A DNA stretch of 19,045 nucleotides from JBFMAE01 sp040756085 (GTDB taxonomy: Bacteria; Desulfobacterota; BSN033; UBA1163), in NCBI GenBank assembly GCA_040756085.1, contig JBFMAE010000045.1:1-19045 (forward strand). Reading direction: 5' to 3'. This document shows positions 14,499 through 19,045 of the stretch, one piece after another. Made by a program: the position numbers and the translations under genes. Numbering within the stretch: position 1 is the first letter of the stretch; every line of letters starts with the position of its first letter. Below the pieces are notes generated by a model, which saw only the letters and a list, made by a program, of their open reading frames with translations, did no database searches and was not told the origin of the DNA.

Positions 14499-15233
14499 AT
14501 GTCGCATCTATTATGTGAGAATTTGAGCAAATCCTTCCGGCATAAGAAAGTTGTGGATAGAGTCCATCTGGAGATCCGGGGTGGGGAAGTCGTAGGATTG
14601 CTGGGACCCAATGGTGCAGGAAAAACCACCATCTTTTATATGATTGTCGGACTGCTCCAACCCAATGGAGGGAAGATGTATCTAAACGATGATGAGATTA
14701 CCTCCCTTCCCATGTATTTGCGAGCGAGGAAGGGGATCGGATACCTACCCCAAGAACCCTCGGTCTTCAGAAAGCTGACAGTGGAAGAAAACCTGATGGC
14801 GATTTTAGAGACTCTTCCTCTCTCCAGAGAGGAAAGGAAAAAACAGGTGGAAGGCCTCCTGAACGAGTTGGGATTATCTTTACTCAGGAAGCAGAAGGCT
14901 TACAGCCTCTCGGGAGGGGAACGCAGGCGAGTGGAGATTACCCGAGCCCTGGTGCTCTCTCCTTCCTTCATTCTTCTGGATGAACCCTTCGCCGGGATCG
15001 ATCCCATTGCGGTATTAGATATTCAGACTATTGTCCGTCAATTGAAATCAAAGGGGATTGGAATTATAATTACAGATCATAATGTTAGAGAAACGTTGGG
15101 GGTATGTGATCGAGCATATATCCTCAATGAGGGGCGCATCCTGGAGGAAGGGACTCCCGAGAAGATTGCCCGGAGCCAAAAGGCAAGAAAGATCTATCTG
15201 GGGGATGGGTTCGAGTTAAATAGAACCAAATAG
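14499..15233 (+). CDS. lptB: LPS export ABC transporter ATPase LptB
   Basis: A 244-residue cytosolic ATPase that works with the LptF/LptG permeases, which are not in this window, to extract lipopolysaccharide from the inner membrane. Walker A is LLGPNGAGKTTIFYMIVGLL (about 35-50). The Q-loop follows YLPQEPSVFRKLTVEEN, the LptB-typical sequence. The signature is YSLSGGERRRVEI near 136, Walker B is FILLDEPFAGIDP near 156, and the H-loop is IIITDHNVRETL. The end KIYLGDGFEL matches the usual family end (YLGxxF). The start follows AGGA with five-base spacing. Assignment rests on both the motifs and the lptC-lptA context. Confidence 0.96.
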   Translation: MSHLLCENLSKSFRHKKVVDRVHLEIRGGEVVGLLGPNGAGKTTIFYMIVGLLQPNGGKMYLNDDEITSLPMYLRARKGIGYLPQEPSVFRKLTVEENLMAILETLPLSREERKKQVEGLLNELGLSLLRKQKAYSLSGGERRRVEITRALVLSPSFILLDEPFAGIDPIAVLDIQTIVRQLKSKGIGIIITDHNVRETLGVCDRAYILNEGRILEEGTPEKIARSQKARKIYLGDGFELNRTK

Positions 15234-15312
15234 AACGATGGACGATGAACAATGAACGGTGGACAAAAAAGATAATGTATGGTTCATCGTTTATCGTTTA
15301 ACGTTCATCGTC
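15233..15312. repeat. Inverted 7-nt arrays (word GAACGAT)
   Basis: The left arm has words GAACGAT (15233-15239) and GGACGAT (15240-15246), then three more in register to 15267. The right arm (15281-15312) on the minus strand has words such as GAACGTT and AAACGAT. GACGATGAAC (15241-15250) pairs perfectly with GTTCATCGTC (15303-15312). It starts at the last base of the lptB stop, and its right arm produces a spurious extension of the rpoN frame. Confidence 0.65.
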
Positions 15313-15323
15313 ATGGGAGTGAG

Positions 15324-16778
15324 ATGGCCTTAGAGATCAAACAGACACCTAAGCTTGTTCAACAACTGGTGATTACTCCTCAACTCCAGCAGGCGATCCG
15401 GCTTCTCCAGTTAACCCGCCTGGAACTGGTGGACCTGATCAGTCAGGAGATGAAGGAGAACCCGCTCCTCGAAGAAGTTGAGGAGGAGAAGGACTCTGCC
15501 GAGGCCGAAGAACCTTTGACCGAACAAACCGAAGGAGAACTCCCTACCGATAACGAGCACACCCTCGAAGTAAAGGGGGAGGGAGAGGGTGCTGATGAGT
15601 TTGATTGGGAAAACTATTTGGAAAATTACAACCTCACCCCCTATCAGAGATCGAGCCATCAGGATGGGGAGGAAAGACCCTCTTTCGAAAATTTCCTTAC
15701 CAAGAGAACGTCCCTTTCCGACCACCTCAACTGGCAGCTTCAACTCTCCCGCTTCACAGAGGAAGAGCTAAAGATCGGGACATTTATTATCGGGAATCTG
15801 GATGAAGATGGATACCTGAAGATCCTACTTGAAGATGTCAGTTCAGAAACGAATCTTCCATTGGAGATGGTGGAAGGAGTTCTCCGGAAGATACAGCAGT
15901 TCGATCCAGTCGGCGTGGCGGCGAGAGATTTGAGAGAATGTCTCCTCATCCAACTCGAGCAGCTGGAGGTTCGAGACCCCCTCACGGAGAAGATCGTTTC
16001 AGAACATCTCTCCCTCCTGAAGAATCGAAACTATCCGGCGATCGCCAAACGGTTGGGGGCATCTCTGGAACGGGTCAATCATGCGGCCGGTCTTATTTCC
16101 AAATTGGATCCCAAACCTGGAAGGGCCTTCGGAGGGGAAGTGATTCAGGAGATCATCCCAGATGTTTTTGTATATAAAGTGGAGGGAGAGTATGTGATCT
16201 ATTTGAATGATGAAAACATCCCGATGCTCAAGGTCAATTCCCTTTACCGGAATATCCTCAGCGACCACAGCTTCTCCCTGGAAGTGGACCGGAAATATAT
16301 TCAAGAAAAACTCCGGTCAGCCCTCTGGCTGATTCGAAGTATTCATCAACGCCAAAGGACGATTTACAAGGTGACGAAGAGCATCGTCAAGTTTCAAAGG
16401 GAATTTTTAGACAAGGGCATCCAGTTTCTTAAACCTCTCGTCCTCCGGGATGTGGCCGAGGATATCCAGATGCATGAGTCCACCATTAGCCGGGTCACCC
16501 ACAACAAATATGTCCATACCCCCCAGGGTATTTATGAGTTAAAGTTCTTTTTCAATGCAGGGATCGCCTCGACTCAGGGAGAGACCTTGGCCTCGGAAAG
16601 TGTCAAGAATCTCGTCCGCGAGATCATTGCCAAGGAAGACCCGAAAAAGCCATACAGTGATGAGAAACTGGTTCAGATTTTGAAGGGGATGAATATCCAT
16701 ATCGCACGGAGGACGGTTTCGAAATATCGGGAGATGATGAAGATCCTTTCCTCCAATGAACGGAGAAAGATCTCGTAG
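15324..16778 (+). CDS. rpoN: RNA polymerase sigma-54 factor RpoN
   Basis: A 484-residue sigma factor for -24/-12 promoters, which needs AAA+ activators. Region I is the glutamine-rich start MALEIKQTPKLVQQLVITPQ and LQQAIRLLQLTRLELVDLI. Region II is an acidic stretch (EEVEEEKDSAEAEE and on). The core-binding domain includes IGNLDEDGYL and QFDPVGVAARDLRECLLIQL. The HTH domain contains LRDVAEDIQMHESTISRVTHNKY. The RpoN box near the end is IARRTVSKYREMMKI, one change from the family's ARRTVAKYRE. ATG 15324 follows GGGAGTGAG and fits family N-termini; an in-frame ATG at 15279 lies within the repeat. The neighbours lptB, hpf and ptsN are the classic rpoN context. Confidence 0.98.
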   Translation: MALEIKQTPKLVQQLVITPQLQQAIRLLQLTRLELVDLISQEMKENPLLEEVEEEKDSAEAEEPLTEQTEGELPTDNEHTLEVKGEGEGADEFDWENYLENYNLTPYQRSSHQDGEERPSFENFLTKRTSLSDHLNWQLQLSRFTEEELKIGTFIIGNLDEDGYLKILLEDVSSETNLPLEMVEGVLRKIQQFDPVGVAARDLRECLLIQLEQLEVRDPLTEKIVSEHLSLLKNRNYPAIAKRLGASLERVNHAAGLISKLDPKPGRAFGGEVIQEIIPDVFVYKVEGEYVIYLNDENIPMLKVNSLYRNILSDHSFSLEVDRKYIQEKLRSALWLIRSIHQRQRTIYKVTKSIVKFQREFLDKGIQFLKPLVLRDVAEDIQMHESTISRVTHNKYVHTPQGIYELKFFFNAGIASTQGETLASESVKNLVREIIAKEDPKKPYSDEKLVQILKGMNIHIARRTVSKYREMMKILSSNERRKIS

Positions 16779-16783
16779 ATGCT

Positions 16784-16851
16784 CATTGCAAAATGACCAT
16801 TACAAAATTAACAATTATCATTTTTTCATTGTTAAATTTGCATTTTGCAAT
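16784..16851. repeat. Inverted 7-nt arrays (word CATTGCA/AATGCAA)
   Basis: Words CATTGCA (16784-16790) and AAATGAC (16791-16797) are repeated with changes in the next two positions. The minus-strand arm from 16851 gives ATTGCAA, AATGCAA and so on in register 7. ATTGCAAAATG (16785-16795) and CATTTTGCAAT (16841-16851) make a perfect 11-bp stem, and TTAACAAT (16808-16815) with ATTGTTAA (16828-16835) a second, inner 8-bp stem. It occupies most of the rpoN-hpf gap. Confidence 0.65.
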
Positions 16852-16880
16852 AATCTTCGCAAACCATAAGGAGTGGATCG

Positions 16881-17426
16881 ATGCAGATTATGGTGACGTT
16901 TCGACATATGGAAACCGATGAAGGGGTCAAGGACTATGTGAAGGGAAAAGTCAAAAGATTACAAAAATATATTGAGAATCCAAGGGAAGCCCATGTGGTT
17001 CTTTCTGTGGAGAAATTTCGAAATATCGCAGAAATCACGATGATCGGAGATGGAGCGCCCCTCAACAGCCAAGGGAAAAACAGCGATCTCTATGCCGCCA
17101 TTGACCAGATGGTGGATAAAATAGAGCGTCAAATCCGTGAACGACGGGGGAAGGAGAGACGGAAAAGGTCGAACCCCACTCCCTCGAACATGTCCCTCCA
17201 AAGCGGTGAAGACGGTCTGGTAGATAAAGGGGAAGAGGAGATTTTTTCCATCGTACAGAGGAGGCGTACCCTTGCCAAACCCATGTCTCTGGAGGAGGCA
17301 GTCGCCCAATTGAATCTTTCAAAAGAGGATTTTTTAGTTTTTATCAATTCCGATTCGGAACAGGTGAACGTCCTCTATCGCAGTAAAGATGGAGGAGTTG
17401 AATGGGTGGAACCTCATCCCAAATAG
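16881..17426 (+). CDS. hpf: Ribosome hibernation promoting factor, long form
   Basis: A 181-residue protein of the long HPF type. Residues 1-95 form the S30AE/YfiA domain (MQIMVTFRHMETDEGVKDYV, DLYAAIDQMVDKIERQIRE), which binds the 30S subunit in the mRNA/tRNA channel. A charged linker follows, and residues 134-181 form the dimerisation domain (KPMSLEEAVAQLNLSKEDF and INVLYR-like VNVLYRSKDGGVEWVEP). Long forms pair two ribosomes into 100S dimers alone, without RMF. AAGGAG lies seven bases before ATG. The adjacent gene is ptsN, 18 bases on, as in other rpoN clusters; stationary-phase or nutrient control is likely by context only. Confidence 0.94.
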   Translation: MQIMVTFRHMETDEGVKDYVKGKVKRLQKYIENPREAHVVLSVEKFRNIAEITMIGDGAPLNSQGKNSDLYAAIDQMVDKIERQIRERRGKERRKRSNPTPSNMSLQSGEDGLVDKGEEEIFSIVQRRRTLAKPMSLEEAVAQLNLSKEDFLVFINSDSEQVNVLYRSKDGGVEWVEPHPK

Positions 17427-17444
17427 GGAAGGGTTGAAGAGGAA

Positions 17445-17909
17445 ATGGTGAAGCTTCTCGATTATTTGAAAGAAGAATGGGTGATCCCCGATCTCCAAGG
17501 AACGGATAAGCGTTCCATTCTGAAGGAGCTATCCAGTGTCTTGGTGAAACCCTGTCAGATGGCTTCTTCCGAAGAGCTGGTTCAGATCCTCCTCGATAGG
17601 GAAAAACTGGGATCCACGGGGATTGGAGAGGGGATTGCCATTCCCCATGGTCGGTTGAAAAAGGTGAAGAACTTCTTCATCTCGTTTGGTCGTTCGATCA
17701 AGGGCGTGGATTTCGACTCAATCGATCAGAATCCCAGCCTGCTTTTCTTTTTGGTCATCGCTCCGGAAAATTCAGCGGTGGAGAACTTAAAACTTCTGGG
17801 CCGTATTGTAACCCTGTTGAAGGACACTTCTTTCAAGAAACGACTGATAGGGGCCCGATCCCAGAAGGAGCTTTTTCAGATCATTGCTGAGGAAGATGAG
17901 AAGTATTAA
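17445..17909 (+). CDS. ptsN: Nitrogen-PTS EIIA protein PtsN
   Basis: A 154-residue EIIA-Ntr protein. The phosphorylated His68 is in GEGIAIPHGRLKKV, the family active-site motif, with DREKLGSTGIGEG just before it. It receives phosphate from the Npr/HPr-like carrier and acts as a regulator of nitrogen, potassium and carbon functions rather than in sugar transport; no EIIB/EIIC domains are attached. GAAGAGGAA precedes the ATG. It sits between hpf and hprK, which suggests that its phosphorelay is under HPr kinase control here. Confidence 0.95.
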   Translation: MVKLLDYLKEEWVIPDLQGTDKRSILKELSSVLVKPCQMASSEELVQILLDREKLGSTGIGEGIAIPHGRLKKVKNFFISFGRSIKGVDFDSIDQNPSLLFFLVIAPENSAVENLKLLGRIVTLLKDTSFKKRLIGARSQKELFQIIAEEDEKY

Positions 17910-17912
17910 TTT

Positions 17913-18000
17913 AGTGTCAGTGATGAGTGATGGTGATGGGTTAAAAATAGAAACGCGTATTGTTTCAGCAACACTATCACCGTCCACTATCACCATTATT
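17913..18000. repeat. Inverted 7-nt arrays (word AGTGATG)
   Basis: AGTGATG occurs twice in direct register (17919-17925 and 17926-17932), preceded and followed by one-change variants. The minus-strand arm (18000 to 17970) has the related words ATGGTG and ATAGTG. ATGGTGAT (17930-17937) pairs with ATCACCAT (17989-17996). It fills the ptsN-hprK gap. Confidence 0.6.
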
Positions 18001-18012
18001 TTGGACTGATTC

Positions 18013-18981
18013 ATGAGTGGCCTTCTGGTTCAAGAACTGGAGCAGAATAAAGAATATCATTTGGGCCTGACTCTGCTTGCCGGACGGAAGGGGCTGAAAA
18101 AGAAGATCACCCACTCACAGGTTCAGAAGATGGGGTTGGCCTTGACCGGTTTTATCCAATTTATCGATCCCGAGCGGCTTCAAATCATCGGGAATACCGA
18201 ATTGGCCTACTTCAGAACCCTTTCCGCCGACCTCCAGGAGAAGGTGATACGCCAGATCTGTAGCCTGGAGCTGTCCTGTTTGGTCATCACGCGCAACTTG
18301 GAGGTTCCAGAACTCCTCCTCCTGGAAGCCGATGAGAGGGAAATCCCTTTGTTCCGAACCAACCTCCGTTCCTTCGATTTCATTGAACGGGTTACCAAAC
18401 TCTTGGAGAAGAAGCTCAACCCTACCAGCAGCATCCATGGTGTGCTCATGGATGTCTTCGGGGTGGGGGTACTCCTCCTGGGGAAAAGCGGAATCGGGAA
18501 GAGTGAGTGTGCCTTAGACCTCATTCTCCGGGGGCACCGTTTGGTAGCGGATGATATGGTCTATATTCAGAAGCGATCACCCTCTTCTGTGATTGGAAGT
18601 GGTTTTGAGGTCATTCAGCATCATATGGAGGTCCGTGGGCTGGGGATCATCAATGTTCGGAGCCTCTTTGGGGTTGAGGCCATTCGCGAGCGAAAGAAGA
18701 TTGAATTGGTGATGGAACTGATGGAATGGGATACCCAACGGGAGTACGATCGCTTGGGGTTCGAAGAGGAAAAATATTCTATCCTGGACGTCGAACTCCC
18801 GATGCTGAGAATTCCCGTCACGCCCGCTCGGAATTTGACGACCATCATCGAAGTGGCTGCCCGCAATTACCTCCTGAAAGTGATGGGATATGATTCGGCA
18901 CTGGAGTTTGAGAAAAAACTCCTTCGCAAGATGGAAGAGAAAGAGGGGGTTAAACTTGAGGTCGAGGGCGAGGTGGAGTGA
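18013..18981 (+). CDS. hprK: HPr kinase/phosphorylase
   Basis: A 322-residue bifunctional enzyme that phosphorylates and dephosphorylates a serine of HPr. The N-terminal domain (1-130) is of the HPrK DRTGG-like fold. The C-terminal kinase domain opens with SIHGVLMDVFGVGVLLLGKS, containing the conserved His, then Walker A LLGKSGIGKSE (about 155-165), HRLVADD, and the family signature EVRGLGIINVRSLFG (about 206-220). The TPARNLTTIIEVAARN segment is also typical. The ribosome site is weak (TTGGACTGATTC). The last four bases overlap rapZ as GTGA. In alpha- and deltaproteobacteria this enzyme links PTS state to regulation; the full set of partners, including ptsH, is not in the window. Confidence 0.96.
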   Translation: MSGLLVQELEQNKEYHLGLTLLAGRKGLKKKITHSQVQKMGLALTGFIQFIDPERLQIIGNTELAYFRTLSADLQEKVIRQICSLELSCLVITRNLEVPELLLLEADEREIPLFRTNLRSFDFIERVTKLLEKKLNPTSSIHGVLMDVFGVGVLLLGKSGIGKSECALDLILRGHRLVADDMVYIQKRSPSSVIGSGFEVIQHHMEVRGLGIINVRSLFGVEAIRERKKIELVMELMEWDTQREYDRLGFEEEKYSILDVELPMLRIPVTPARNLTTIIEVAARNYLLKVMGYDSALEFEKKLLRKMEEKEGVKLEVEGEVE

Positions 18982-19045
18982 AGAACATCCGGGTGATTCT
19001 CATCAGTGGTCTTTCCGGATCCGGGAAAACAACGGCCATTAAGGC
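18978..19045 (+). CDS. rapZ: RapZ/YvcJ-type nucleotide-binding protein, partial
   Basis: GTG at 18978-18980 overlaps the hprK stop TGA (18979-18981) by the GTGA tetranucleotide. The frame is open to the edge: MKNIRVILISGLSGSGKTTA and on. ISGLSGSGKTTAIK is the P-loop start of the RapZ/YvcJ family (usual form VSGLSGSGKSTAL), with Thr in place of the second Ser. RapZ controls glmZ decay in enterobacteria; in other lineages the function is less clear. Context after hprK is standard. Only the first 22 codons are present. Confidence 0.85.
   Translation, partial: MKNIRVILISGLSGSGKTTAIK

Noticed and set aside
15279..15323. Longer rpoN start at ATG 15279
   Set aside because: The added residues are encoded by the inverted 7-nt array; ATG 15324 gives the conserved MALEIKQ start with a ribosome site.

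Overview
The window reads as chromosomal DNA of a Gram-negative, LPS-making bacterium of deltaproteobacterial (Desulfobacterota) type. I infer this from the run lptC-lptA-lptB-rpoN-hpf-ptsN-hprK-rapZ, from HPr kinase together with sigma-54 and a long-form hibernation factor, and from hom-thrC linked to an archaeal-type phosphoglycerate-mutase homologue. Protein sequences are of ordinary mid-GC type, except the first ORF (383-1303), which looks clearly more A+T- and Lys/Ile/Asn-rich. No rRNA, tRNA, CRISPR array, transposase or prophage gene was seen.

Layout. (1) 1-1635 is accessory in character. It has the 5' end of a divergent HTH-type regulator on the minus strand, a possible 23-codon CxxC peptide, a degenerate NtrB-like histidine-kinase protein, and a 105-bp MITE-like palindromic element. 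(2) 1636-3960 is a tiny zinc-ribbon protein joined stop-to-start with recG. (3) 4157-10545 is an amino-acid block: alaC-like aminotransferase, hom, thrC, an AcuC/HDAC-family deacetylase and an ApgM-family protein that is probably the missing homoserine kinase. (4) 10566-12263 is pyrG. (5) 12309-15233 is kdsD, lptC, lptA and lptB, covering Kdo precursor synthesis and LPS export. (6) 15324-19045 is rpoN, hpf, ptsN, hprK and the start of rapZ, the nitrogen-PTS/sigma-54 neighbourhood. Apart from the first partial gene, everything runs on the plus strand, mostly with short gaps.

The least explained feature is in the gaps. At least nine intergenic stretches consist of degenerate tandem words with a strict 7-nt period (8-nt at two loci). 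Each locus has its own word, and most are arranged as two inverted arms that could fold into hairpins with perfect stems of 8-11 bp. One array runs into pyrG and encodes its last ~21 residues. Others create spurious N-terminal extensions on the alaC and rpoN reading frames, so the starts given here were chosen downstream of the arrays.

Regulation visible in the sequence: a sigma-70-like promoter before the zinc-ribbon/recG pair, a good sigma-54-like element (9217-9233) before the ApgM-family gene, a sigma-70-like promoter for the divergent regulator, and 4-nt stop/start overlaps coupling lptC-lptA and hprK-rapZ.
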